The position numbers were made by a program, and so were the translations under genes. Positions 56,618 to 64,000 of a stretch of 64,000 bases of DNA are shown here, piece by piece (within the stretch, counting starts at the first letter, position 1; each line of letters starts with the position of its first letter). This DNA is from Lysobacterales bacterium (GTDB taxonomy: Bacteria > Pseudomonadota > Gammaproteobacteria > Xanthomonadales > SZUA-36): the NCBI GenBank assembly GCA_014238945.1, contig JABAAB010000067.1, forward strand, positions 1 to 64,000. The letters are read 5' to 3'. Under the pieces are notes generated by a model. It was not told the DNA's origin. It ran no database searches and saw only the letters and a program-made list of their open reading frames with translations.

Positions 56618-57066
56618 GGTGGACAGCGATAAGCCCAAAGCCCCCATGTCCTGGATGCAGCGCCTCAAGCGGGTGTTCGCCATCGACTTTGAGACGTGTC
56701 CCGATTGTGGCGGCACATTGCGGGTGATTGCCTGCATCGAGGATGCATCGAGGATGCGCTGCTGATCGCGAAGATCCTGGGTCATGTGCGACGACGTGAT
56801 GAGGCGGTTGGCCCTGATGCGCGGGCCCCACCGGCACACCGGGCAGGGGAATTGAGGCTGGTTTGATGTGACAGGGGAGGTCAGTCCGAGAATTTGTTCG
56901 GCTGCGATACGGCAATTGGGTCGTATTCGGCCAGCGGGATGCGTTCCGCGGGCTTCCAGTCACCTGCATGATGGATTCAGTTGCAGACAGTATCCGATTT
57001 CGGCTCAGTTTACTGTCTCGGATACTTGCCTGAATTTTGAAAAAGGTGGTTTATACTTCATATACC
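56618..57066 (+). mobile_element. IS91-like element remnant, copy F (longest)
   Basis: Runs from VDSDKPKAPMSWMQRLKRVF codons through DFETCPDCGG and CIEDA to the shared non-coding 3' end, finishing GGTGGTTTATACTTCATATA CC. An 11-bp tandem duplication (GCATCGAGGAT at 56734-56744 and 56745-56755) shifts the frame inside the transposase tail, so even this piece is broken. The end lies 40 bp before the aminotransferase start. Confidence 0.78.
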
Positions 57067-57106
57067 ATGATCCCAGAATTGCAGGCCGTTCCCCGGAAAA
57101 AATCAA

Positions 57107-57830
57107 ATGACATCCAGTACCCCGAAATTCAGTCCCAGTCGACGCCGAATACTGGGTGGACTGGCAGCCGGTACGAGTCTCATGGCTGCAGGTATGACCC
57201 GTCGAATTCTCGCGTCACAGTCGCTTCCGGCACCACCCGGTTCTTTGTCGCCCGCTGAACTGGCTCGAAACGAGGCGTTCTGGCGCGAGGTGGCAGGATA
57301 TTATGATCGCACCGTGGGCACGCTCAACCTTGAGCACGGCTACTGGGGCAAGATGGCCAGACCGGTTCAAGCGGTTTATCTGGAAGCCACCCACATGGTC
57401 AATACCCAGAACTCGTTCTACGGGCGAAATGACTTTCCGGATGATGAAACAGTTGCCACATCGAGGATATCAGCAGCACTAGGCGTACATGAGGATGAGA
57501 TCGTAATCACCCGGAACGCCACCGAAGCCATTGATAATCTGATTCGGCAATATCGTGGTCTCGAACCGGGTACAGCGGTGCTAATGGCCGATATCGACTA
57601 CCCCCATTTCAAGTCGGCAATACGCTGGCTGGAGACAGAGCATGGTGTCAGAGTGGTTGAGATCGTGCTACCCACACGTGCCAGCCAGGCCCAGATTCTG
57701 GACCGGTATGTTCGCCGTGGCCCGTAAAGGCCTGCACAGCGGCGGTTGTGTGCGGATCACACCCCAGGTTTTCAATACGGTGGACGAGATGGGGCGCCTG
57801 CTTGAAGTACTGGGGAAACTGGCTGCCTGA
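57107..57830 (+). pseudogene. Class V aminotransferase with internal deletion
   Basis: 57107-57727 encodes a twin-arginine signal (SRRRILGGLAAGTSLMAAG) and the N-terminal ~200 residues of a class V PLP enzyme: LEHGYWGKMARPVQAVYLEA, ITRNATEAIDNLIRQYRGL, LMADIDYPHFKSAIRWLE. The frame then ends. From about 57735 another frame encodes GGCVRITPQVFNTVDEMGRL and LEVLGKLAA then stop, which is the family's C-terminus. The central ~200 residues, including the PLP lysine, are missing. It resembles isopenicillin-N-epimerase-like exported enzymes; it cannot be active. Confidence 0.85.
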
Positions 57831-57929
57831 AAGCACTGTAATACGAACAAAGTTACAATGGATAAAGCAACGAAGGGGGCTCCGAATTTGGACCAGTTTC
57901 CGAAAACAATGAGAAGTTAACAGATACTG

Positions 57930-58208
57930 ATGAACAAGAAATTACTATTGGGTGTTGCCCTGGCGATTTTCGTCATTGCATTTGTGGCCATGATTGCCAG
58001 TGATTCAATAAGTTTCGGCGATTTTATCGACTCGCTGAGTGGCTTGAGCCCAAGGATTTTGAGTCTGGTCATACTGCCATTCATAGTGATACTGATTTTT
58101 GCTGGAAACTATCTGCGCAAGAAGAATGAAGAGCGCAAATGGAAAGACGCCCTGTTGAAAACCAGGGCCAAAAAGGCCATGAAAAACACTCGCCATGAGA
58201 AACTATAG
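57930..58208 (+). CDS. Small two-helix membrane protein, unknown function
   Basis: 92 residues. Two transmembrane segments: LLLGVALAIFVIAFVAMIAS (about 4-23) and ILSLVILPFIVILIFAGNYL (about 43-62). The basic C-terminal tail (RKKNEERKWKDALLKTRAKK) is probably cytoplasmic. No family recognised. It sits alone between two broken genes, so expression is uncertain. Confidence 0.5.
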   Translation: MNKKLLLGVALAIFVIAFVAMIASDSISFGDFIDSLSGLSPRILSLVILPFIVILIFAGNYLRKKNEERKWKDALLKTRAKKAMKNTRHEKL

Positions 58209-58340
58209 GCAAAACGGCAACAGGTAACTGATATGACTGATATCAGCGGTGTCCCGAGCACCGGGATCTTGTACCAGGGATTTGATCCTGTACCGGAAAG
58301 GATTGCTGGCGGTGGTCATATGCTACGATGACGCAGGGCG

Positions 58341-58515
58341 GACAACGGTGAAGAATTGACCCCCGATGAGAAGTTACAGTATGCGCACCGGAGTGCCTCC
58401 TGGTTTCGCTTTTTCGAGAATGTAAATTACCAGTACAGGCAGGGGCTGTACGATTAAGCCGAAAACCAGGCTCGCCGCAAAGGATGGCAATGGTTTTTTA
58501 AAAACAAGGCAACTC
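58341..58515 (+). pseudogene. Stump of an unknown gene cut by repeat copy G
   Basis: The frame reads TPDEKLQYAHRSASWFRFFE, then NVNYQYRQGLYD, TAA (58455-58457), then AENQARRKGWQWFFKNKATP in the same frame before repeat G starts. The codons look like real protein on both sides of the stop. No start codon with a ribosome site was found, and the family is not recognised. Confidence 0.35.
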
Positions 58516-58522
58516 CCCTGTG

Positions 58523-58617
58523 GTTTCAGTAGCAGACACGATCCGATTTCGGCTCAATTTACTGTCTCGGATACTTGCCTGAATTATAAAGAAGGTGGGT
58601 TATACTGCCTATCCTCC
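58523..58617 (+). repeat. IS91-like element end, copy G
   Basis: GTTTCAGTAGCAGACACGAT, then TTTCGGCTCAATTTACTGTC, TTGCCTGAATTATAAAGAAG and GTGGGTTATACTGCCTATCC. It is the terminal ~95 bp only. The 160 bp to the next gene hold no recognisable feature apart from its own leader. Confidence 0.7.
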
Positions 58618-58779
58618 CGATTGGCTTAAAATGTTTTGAGCTCATAACATGGATATGTCTTGTTGAAGTAATTAATTGTTTTCATCCCGCCACTCCAGAA
58701 TATCACCTGTTTAGCAGATGAACTTTGAATCTCTGAAAAAGACTTTTATCCTGCCTGTCCTCAAAGGGAGTAAGAAAAA

Positions 58780-59253
58780 ATGATCGCCAACGATTGTCTG
58801 AGACGAATCCGTTACATATTGGATCTCGACGACTCAAAAATGATGGCAGTGTTTGCCGAAGCCGGGCAGGAAGTCACAAGGGCCCAACTCAGCGACTGGC
58901 TGAAAAAAGACGATGATCCGGCCTATCAAAAATGTAGTGACCTGCTGTTCGCGTCATTCCTTAATGGACTGATCAATGAAAGGCGTGGCAAGAAAGATGG
59001 AGTGCAACCTTCACCGGAACAGCGTTTGACCAATAATATTATTTTCAGAAAATTGAAAATCGCGTTCAACCTCCAGGCAGAAGATATTCTCTCCATACTT
59101 TCCCTGGCTGATGTGTCTATCAGCAAGCATGAACTCTCGGCCTTTTTTCGCAGGGCAGATCACAAGCATTACCGTGAGTGCAAAGACCAGATTTTGCGAA
59201 ACTTTTTCAAGGGATTGCAACTCAAGTACCGTACAGGGAGTCAGCAGGCTTAG
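58780..59253 (+). CDS. yehS: DUF1456 family protein YehS
   Basis: 157 residues, matching E. coli YehS over its full length. Two copies of the DUF1456 repeat: NDCLRRIRYILDLDDSKMMA (about 3-22), then QLSDWLKKDDDPAYQKCSD; and NNIIFRKLKIAFNLQAEDIL (about 84-103), then ELSAFFRRADHKHYRECKDQ. All helical; function unknown. GGGAG lies 8 bases upstream of the ATG. It converges on deaD with only 14 bp between stop codons. Confidence 0.9.
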   Translation: MIANDCLRRIRYILDLDDSKMMAVFAEAGQEVTRAQLSDWLKKDDDPAYQKCSDLLFASFLNGLINERRGKKDGVQPSPEQRLTNNIIFRKLKIAFNLQAEDILSILSLADVSISKHELSAFFRRADHKHYRECKDQILRNFFKGLQLKYRTGSQQA

Positions 59254-59267
59254 ACCGCCTCGGGCGG

Positions 59268-61058
59268 TTACTTCCTCTTGTCGATTTTTTTTCTCGGTTT
59301 TCTTTTTGACGTCTTACTTTTCTTCTTTCGGTCTTTACCTTTGGGCGCTGAGCGCCGATCCGGGCCCTTGTGTTTTTCTTTTTCATCCGGTCGAGAAATG
59401 CCCAGTCTCTGACCTGAGACCCAGACCTTTTTCAACGCACTGAACGTCTCGGTCGGCATCCCGGCAGGCAGATCGATAAGGGAATAAGTATCATAAATAC
59501 TAATCCGCCCGATGTGCCGGCCGTCGATGTCTGCCTCATTTGCAATGGCACCGACAATATTGCCGGGCATAATGCCGTGGTCATGACCTACGGAAATCCG
59601 GTATCGCTCCATACCCGCAGGGGGTGGGCCATTTTTTCCTGGCGGACCGTCTTTCTTAAATCGCTCTTTACGGCCTTTTTTAGCACGCGTTGGTTTTTCG
59701 TCATTTAGCCAGTTCCTGTTCGCAGCGCGGTGGGATGTATTCTGGAGCAGAAACGGGGCGTCACCTTGAGATAGCTGGGCGAGCGCTGCCGCTATTTGCA
59801 GAATCGACGCGTCATTGTCCTGCTGGTATTGATCGATCATCCCGGAAAACAGGGTCAGGTCTTCACTGGCCAGGGTTTCGGTGATACGCCGCTTGAACCT
59901 ATCGATACGCCGGTTGTTAATGGCATCGGTTGAAGGCAGCTCCATGAGCTCTATCTTTTTCCGGGTGGCATTTTCGATTGCGTATAACATGCGCTTTTCA
60001 CGAGGTGTTACAAACAATATCGCGTCCCCTTCACGACCGGCACGACCGGTACGACCGATACGGTGCACATAGGCCTCGGTATCGTTGGGTATGTCATAAT
60101 TCAACACGTGGGAGATGCGTTGTACATCAAGTCCGCGTGCGGCAACATCAGTGGCGACAATGATATCCAGTTTGCCCTTTTTCAGGCGTTCAATTGTGCG
60201 TTCGCGTTGCTTTTGCTGAATATCACCATTGAGAGGTGCAGAGGCATAACCACGTGCTTCAAGCTTTTCCGACAGATCAGCAGTGGCGATCTTGGTTCGT
60301 ACAAAAATGAGCATCGCATCAAAGGGCTCCGCTTCCAGTATGCGGGTAAGGGCATCCAGTTTATGAAAACCCTGAACCGGCCAATATCGTTGGCGGATTG
60401 TGTCTGCAGTGGCTGTTTTGACCTTGATGGTGATCTCTGCAGGGGCATTTAAATAACGTGCTGCAATACGACGGATCTGTTGCGGCATGGTGGCCGAGAA
60501 CAGGGCAATCTGCCTGTCTTTGGGTGATTGGTCGAGTATCCACTCGACATCGTCGATGAATCCCATGCGCAGCATTTCATCGCCTTCGTCCAGCACCAGC
60601 GTTGTAAGCCTGTCAAGCACCAGTGTGCCGCGACGTACATGATCCATAACTCGCCCTGGTGTTCCCACAGCCACGTGTACGCCACGTTGCAAGGCGCGAA
60701 TTTGAACACCGTATTCTTGCCCGCCATAGATCGGCAGCACATGAAATCCTTTCAGCTTATGAGCATATTTTTGAAAGGCTTCGGAAACTTGAATAGCGAG
60801 CTCCCGGGTGGGTGCAAGAACCAGCACCTGCGGGGTTTTCTGGTGCAAATTGAGCCTGGATAATATCGGTAATGCAAAGGCTGCGGTTTTGCCGGTGCCC
60901 GTCTGGGCCTGACCCACGACATCCTTGCCATCCAAAAGCAGGGGAATCGTTTGTGCCTGGATGGGTGAAGGGCTTTCATATCCAATTTCATCCAGTACTT
61001 CCAGAAGTGCTGGCTTCAGACCTAATTGACCAAAAGCAGTGATGTTGTGGGCATTCAT
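59268..61058 (-). CDS. deaD: DEAD-box RNA helicase DeaD/CsdA
   Basis: 596 residues from ATG 61056-61058 (GGAA upstream); the longer frame has no family similarity. Cold-shock/ribosome-biogenesis helicase. Motifs: FGQLGLKPALLEVLDEIGYE and Q-motif SPIQAQTIPLL, AQTGTGKTAAFALP (I), PTRELA (Ia), LVLDEGDEMLRMGF (II), FSATMPQ (III), HRIGRTGRAGREG (VI). Motif II reads D-E-G-D, not D-E-A-D. The C-terminal RNA-binding domain (RISVGHDHGIMPGNIVGAIA) and a Lys/Arg tail are typical of DeaD. Confidence 0.94.
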   Translation of the reverse strand: MNAHNITAFGQLGLKPALLEVLDEIGYESPSPIQAQTIPLLLDGKDVVGQAQTGTGKTAAFALPILSRLNLHQKTPQVLVLAPTRELAIQVSEAFQKYAHKLKGFHVLPIYGGQEYGVQIRALQRGVHVAVGTPGRVMDHVRRGTLVLDRLTTLVLDEGDEMLRMGFIDDVEWILDQSPKDRQIALFSATMPQQIRRIAARYLNAPAEITIKVKTATADTIRQRYWPVQGFHKLDALTRILEAEPFDAMLIFVRTKIATADLSEKLEARGYASAPLNGDIQQKQRERTIERLKKGKLDIIVATDVAARGLDVQRISHVLNYDIPNDTEAYVHRIGRTGRAGREGDAILFVTPREKRMLYAIENATRKKIELMELPSTDAINNRRIDRFKRRITETLASEDLTLFSGMIDQYQQDNDASILQIAAALAQLSQGDAPFLLQNTSHRAANRNWLNDEKPTRAKKGRKERFKKDGPPGKNGPPPAGMERYRISVGHDHGIMPGNIVGAIANEADIDGRHIGRISIYDTYSLIDLPAGMPTETFSALKKVWVSGQRLGISRPDEKEKHKGPDRRSAPKGKDRKKKSKTSKRKPRKKIDKRK

Positions 61059-61195
61059 GTGGTGTTTCCGGAGGTACATTGATAGATCGAGGTGAGAGTA
61101 TGCGCTAAATGCGAAGCTGACCCAAACCAGCCTGTTGAATTGGATAGCTGCGAATAGCGGAAATCGGGCAGGAGAGGACATTCCAAGTTCATTCT

Positions 61196-61220
61196 GGCAC
61201 TTTACTCTGACCTTATTTCT
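61196..61220 (-). repeat. GGGGTCAGAGTAAA dispersed repeat, copy 3 (diverged, inverted)
   Basis: On the minus strand AGAAATAAGGTCAGAGTAAA then GTGCC. It lies in the 227-bp gap between deaD and the divergent YkvA-type gene. Confidence 0.5.
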
Positions 61221-61285
61221 CGCTTTAATGTTGCTTATAACCACGCTCCAGCCGTAGACAATTGTTAGTTAGGATGAGAGTAGCC

Positions 61286-61816
61286 ATGTCAATTGAAATT
61301 GTTGTCAAACTTAACGAACAAGACCTTGAGCATTTCCGGTCTGCTATGCGGAAAATCTATAGTGCCAAAAGCGACATGGATGACAAAACAATCATCAATC
61401 ACGCTCAGGAAACGATCAATGAAATCAGGCAGTCGGATGCACCGGAGTACATCCAGGAGCGTATCGGAAGCCTCGAAGCCCTTATCGGTATGCTCACAAA
61501 CTCCCACTGGAAAATACCGCCCCAGGACCGTCCCAGGATTCTCGAAACGTTGGCTTATTTCACGGAAGTCAACGATCTGATACCGGACGAACTTCCCGGA
61601 CTGGGCTACCTGGACGATGCCTTTATGATCGATATCGCCTGTCAGGATTTCAAGGACGAACTCGAGGCCTACCGTGACTTCTGTGTGTACCGTGTTACCC
61701 AGGCGCAGCAAAATGGCCGCGACATTTCGAAGACTGAAGGAACGGAGTGGTTGGAGCACCGGCGCAAACAAATTAACTTGAAAAAATACCTCTCTACAAA
61801 AAAACTGCAGTTTTGA
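61286..61816 (+). CDS. YkvA/DUF1232-like protein
   Basis: 176 residues from ATG 61286; an upstream TTG (61262) is also in frame. An N-terminal helical region (about 10-95) has no recognised motif. The C-terminal DUF1232-like segment VNDLIPDELPGLGYLDDAFM (about 97-116) is the family hallmark; in YkvA it is followed by membrane-associating helices, here by a longer polar helix (YRDFCVYRVTQAQQ). Function unknown. Confidence 0.72.
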   Translation: MSIEIVVKLNEQDLEHFRSAMRKIYSAKSDMDDKTIINHAQETINEIRQSDAPEYIQERIGSLEALIGMLTNSHWKIPPQDRPRILETLAYFTEVNDLIPDELPGLGYLDDAFMIDIACQDFKDELEAYRDFCVYRVTQAQQNGRDISKTEGTEWLEHRRKQINLKKYLSTKKLQF

Positions 61817-62148
61817 ATGCATTTAGTCGCATTCGGCCGCACCTGGCCGACTGCTGTTATTTGAGAAGGTTGCGATTCGTCGAATGCTATAGCAGCTTTC
61901 ATATGGTAGGCGGCTACACTTAAACTCCCAATCCAGCCAGCACCCGACTGCCCCCGCAGACAGGGCCGGCGTAAAAAGCTGAATTAGTGTCACCGCTCCG
62001 GTGCGGGCTTCGGTATTTGCACACCCTGTTGGTTTTAGCTTGAACTGCGCAGGTAACTTCATTAGAATGCGCCGAAAATCTAGTTAATTTAACCCCTTAC
62101 ATCGCCCGGACGGACTGTCTGTGGCTTTTTTTATATCCGGAATTTATA
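61817..62148. other. Intergenic region upstream of ybiT
   Basis: 332 bp with no gene. Apart from the promoter at 62040-62068 nothing stands out. Confidence 0.5.
62040..62068 (+). promoter_or_regulatory. Sigma70-type promoter of ybiT
   Basis: TTGAAC (62040-62045), 17-bp spacer, TAGAAT (62063-62068). Transcription would start about 62075, leaving a 5' UTR of roughly 75 nt before the GTG start. Confidence 0.55.
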
Positions 62149-63768
62149 GTGATTACTACCGCTAACATTACCATGCAGTTTGGCGCAAAGCCCCTGTTTG
62201 AAAACATTTCTGCCAAGTTTGGCAATGGCAACCGTTATGGCCTCATCGGTGCCAATGGCAGTGGTAAATCCACGCTGATGAAGATTCTGGGCGGAGACCT
62301 TGAACCCACGGCAGGTCACGTTAAGGTGGATGTGGATGAACGTCTGGGTAAATTGCGTCAGGACCAGTTTGCGTTTGAGCAATATTCGGTTATCGATACC
62401 GTCATCATGGGTTATGACCAACTCTGGAAGGTGAAACAGGAACGCGACCGGATCTATTCATTGGCCGAGATGAGTGAAGACGAGGGTATGCAGGTCGCCG
62501 AGTTAGAGGTGGAGTTTGCTGAACTCGACGGCTACAGCGCCGAGTCTCGCGCCGGTGAGTTGCTGCTTGGTCTGGATATCCCTGAAGCCCAGCATTTTGG
62601 GCCAATGAGCGAAATCGCGCCCGGCTGGAAGTTGCGCATACTGCTGGCGCAGGCCCTGTTTGCTGACCCTGATATTCTGTTGCTGGACGAGCCCACCAAT
62701 AACCTTGACATCAATACGATTCGCTGGCTGGAAGACGTACTCTTTCAACGCAAGAGCACGATGATCATCATCTCGCACGACCGTCACTTCCTGAACAGTG
62801 TATGTACCCATATGGCGGACCTGGATTATGGTGAACTGCGTGTTTATCCAGGTACCTACGACCAATATATGACGGCAGCCACACAGGTGCGTGAGCGCCT
62901 GTATTCTGATAACGCCAAAAAGAAGGCCAAGATAACCGAGTTACAAAGTTTTGTAAGCCGTTTCAGCGCCAACGCGTCGAAGGCTAAACAGGCAACCTCG
63001 CGTGCACGTCAGATTGATAAGATTCAGCTGGAAGAAGTAAAACTTTCCAGTCGTATAAGCCCCTACCTGCGCTTCGAACAGGATAAAAAGCTTTACCGTC
63101 AGGCACTTGAAGTTGAAGGTTTGAGAAAGGCTTATGATGCTGAGCCACTATTCTCTGACCTGGACCTGCAGGTAGAAGTGGGTGAAAGGGTCGCTATCAT
63201 CGGTGCCAGTGGTATCGGTAAGACAACTCTGTTACGTACCTTGCTGGGAGATCTGGAAGCCGAGAGTGGCACATGCAAATGGTCGGAAAATTCAAATATC
63301 GGTTATTACGCGCAGGATCATTCCTCTGACTTCGACGAAGAGATTGACCTGTACTCGTGGATGGCGCAATGGGGACAGGAGAGCGATGACGAGCAGGTCA
63401 TACGTGGCACCTTGGGACGTCTGCTGTTCTCTCAGCACGAAATAGAAAAATCGGTCAAGGTGATTTCGGGTGGGGAACAGGGCCGTATGATGTTTGGCAA
63501 ACTGATGCTGCAAAAACCCAATATCATGTTGATGGATGAACCCACCAATCACCTTGATATGGAATCTATCGAGGCGTTGAACCTGGCACTGGAGAATTAT
63601 CCCGGCACATTGTTTTTTGTCAGTCATGACCGTGAGTTCATTTCTTCATTGGCGACCCGCATTATCGACATCACGAAGGATGGCGTGGTCAACTTCAAGG
63701 GTAGTTACGATGAGTATTTGCGCAGCCAGGGTATTGAAGAAACTGGTTTGCAGCTTGCTGTTGGTTGA
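62149..63768 (+). CDS. ybiT: ABC-F translation factor, YbiT type
   Basis: 539 residues, GTG start. Two ABC ATPase domains joined by a basic linker: first P-loop [12 protein letters not shown] (about 36), Walker [21 protein letters not shown] (about 178); linker [20 protein letters not shown] (about 264-283); second P-loop [12 protein letters not shown] (about 352), signature [15 protein letters not shown] and [19 protein letters not shown]. It is closest to E. coli YbiT, including the degenerate first signature [23 protein letters not shown] proteins bind the ribosomal E site and relieve stalled or antibiotic-blocked ribosomes. Confidence 0.94.
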   Translation: MITTANITMQFGAKPLFENISAKFGNGNRYGLIGANGSGKSTLMKILGGDLEPTAGHVKVDVDERLGKLRQDQFAFEQYSVIDTVIMGYDQLWKVKQERDRIYSLAEMSEDEGMQVAELEVEFAELDGYSAESRAGELLLGLDIPEAQHFGPMSEIAPGWKLRILLAQALFADPDILLLDEPTNNLDINTIRWLEDVLFQRKSTMIIISHDRHFLNSVCTHMADLDYGELRVYPGTYDQYMTAATQVRERLYSDNAKKKAKITELQSFVSRFSANASKAKQATSRARQIDKIQLEEVKLSSRISPYLRFEQDKKLYRQALEVEGLRKAYDAEPLFSDLDLQVEVGERVAIIGASGIGKTTLLRTLLGDLEAESGTCKWSENSNIGYYAQDHSSDFDEEIDLYSWMAQWGQESDDEQVIRGTLGRLLFSQHEIEKSVKVISGGEQGRMMFGKLMLQKPNIMLMDEPTNHLDMESIEALNLALENYPGTLFFVSHDREFISSLATRIIDITKDGVVNFKGSYDEYLRSQGIEETGLQLAVG

Positions 63769-63903
63769 ACAGGTCAGTACGTCGCCACGGTGTGCGAAGC
63801 GCATCAGCGCAGAGGGTTGGAGCAGTTGTGTCGCTACAAAACACTCTCAGCTCCGGGATGACCCTGCGCAACACCCGCGGCCCCGCGATGATGAACCACC
63901 GTC

Positions 63904-63923
63904 ATTCCCGCCAAAGCGGGAAT
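63904..63923. repeat. REP-like palindrome ATTCCCGC-CAAA-GCGGGAAT
   Basis: Perfect 8-bp stem with a 4-nt loop, preceded by GTC. This CATTCCCGC...GCGGGAATC unit is a widespread intergenic repeat in proteobacteria (from memory). It may also serve as the terminator for ybiT, 135 bp after its stop. Confidence 0.6.
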
Positions 63924-63957
63924 CTCTCTGATCTCCCCCGCCCCCCCATAAAACAAC

Positions 63958-64000
63958 ATGAAGCCCGCCTTCTTCAAGATATCCATACTCATATTTCTCC
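63958..64000 (+). CDS. Possible start of a gene with a signal peptide, cut by the window edge
   Basis: ATG at 63958 opens a frame reading MKPAFFKISILIFL, which looks like the n- and h-region of a signal peptide. Only 14 codons are visible and the ribosome site is weak. Confidence 0.3.
   Translation, partial: MKPAFFKISILIFL

Noticed and set aside
42600-58700. Integron or attC array as an explanation of the repeat-separated genes
   Set aside because: No tyrosine integrase and no attC-like imperfect palindromes with the core sites were seen; the repeats instead contain transposase codons and a fixed end.
42600-58700. CRISPR array
   Set aside because: The repeats are few, long (95-450 bp), of unequal length, and separated by whole genes, not uniform spacers. 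No cas genes.

Overview
The window looks like chromosomal DNA of a free-living gammaproteobacterium. The reasons are the suhB/trmJ pair, YehS, YbiT and DeaD relatives close to the E. coli proteins, glutathione-dependent formaldehyde detoxification, an HAE1-type RND pump, and an ilvC-ilvG-ilvM-leuA style branched-chain operon with a classical attenuator. A genus cannot be named from the sequence alone. No tRNA, rRNA, CRISPR array or phage module was recognised.

Layout. 1-2 kb: a 5'-incomplete molybdenum hydroxylase large subunit. 2.2-4.8 kb: a secreted protein of unknown function, then one intact DDE-transposase IS whose two ends each carry a doubled binding-site-like repeat. 4.9-15.1 kb: housekeeping and stress genes: suhB | trmJ, an alpha/beta hydrolase, an FMN-binding split-barrel protein, an alkyltransferase-like protein, a membrane thioredoxin, fghA-frmA, two membrane proteins, a phytase-like esterase, an encapsulated-ferritin-type protein with no visible shell gene, and mscS. 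15.2-22.8 kb (minus): leucine catabolism: leucine dehydrogenase, isovaleryl-CoA dehydrogenase, thiolase, methylcrotonyl-CoA carboxylase beta subunit, methylglutaconyl-CoA hydratase, HMG-CoA lyase and an SDR. The biotin-carrying alpha subunit is missing. 23.1-33.5 kb (plus): leucine/isoleucine/valine synthesis: a leader peptide and attenuator, then ilvC, ilvG, ilvM, leuA, ilvE, leuC, leuD, leuB, ilvA, tightly coupled by overlapping starts. Only ilvD is absent. 33.6-42.6 kb: an M16 peptidase lipoprotein, a doubly broken metallo-beta-lactamase-fold gene, a GST, and the fused B12-dependent mutase icmF.

42.6-58.6 kb is an accessory region. Genes of unrelated function (methyltransferase, M23/BTRD1 protein, DUF1254 protein, RND tripartite pump, GNAT, metallophosphoesterase, truncated class V aminotransferase, small membrane protein) are separated again and again by fragments of one repeat. 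The repeat carries the C-terminal codons of an IS91-like transposase and a conserved end. Gene stumps (ATP-grasp acyl-CoA synthetase tail, RecD-like tail, others) lie beside these repeats, so the region looks assembled and eroded by that element. 58.8-63.8 kb returns to core genes: yehS, deaD, a YkvA/DUF1232 protein and ybiT.

The main regulatory feature is the ~510-bp divergent control region between leucine degradation and leucine synthesis (22846-23358). It holds a sigma70 promoter, a Leu/Val/Ile-rich leader ORF, and a terminator with a matching antiterminator strand. The most unusual structural feature is the repeat-delimited gene array at 42.6-58.6 kb.
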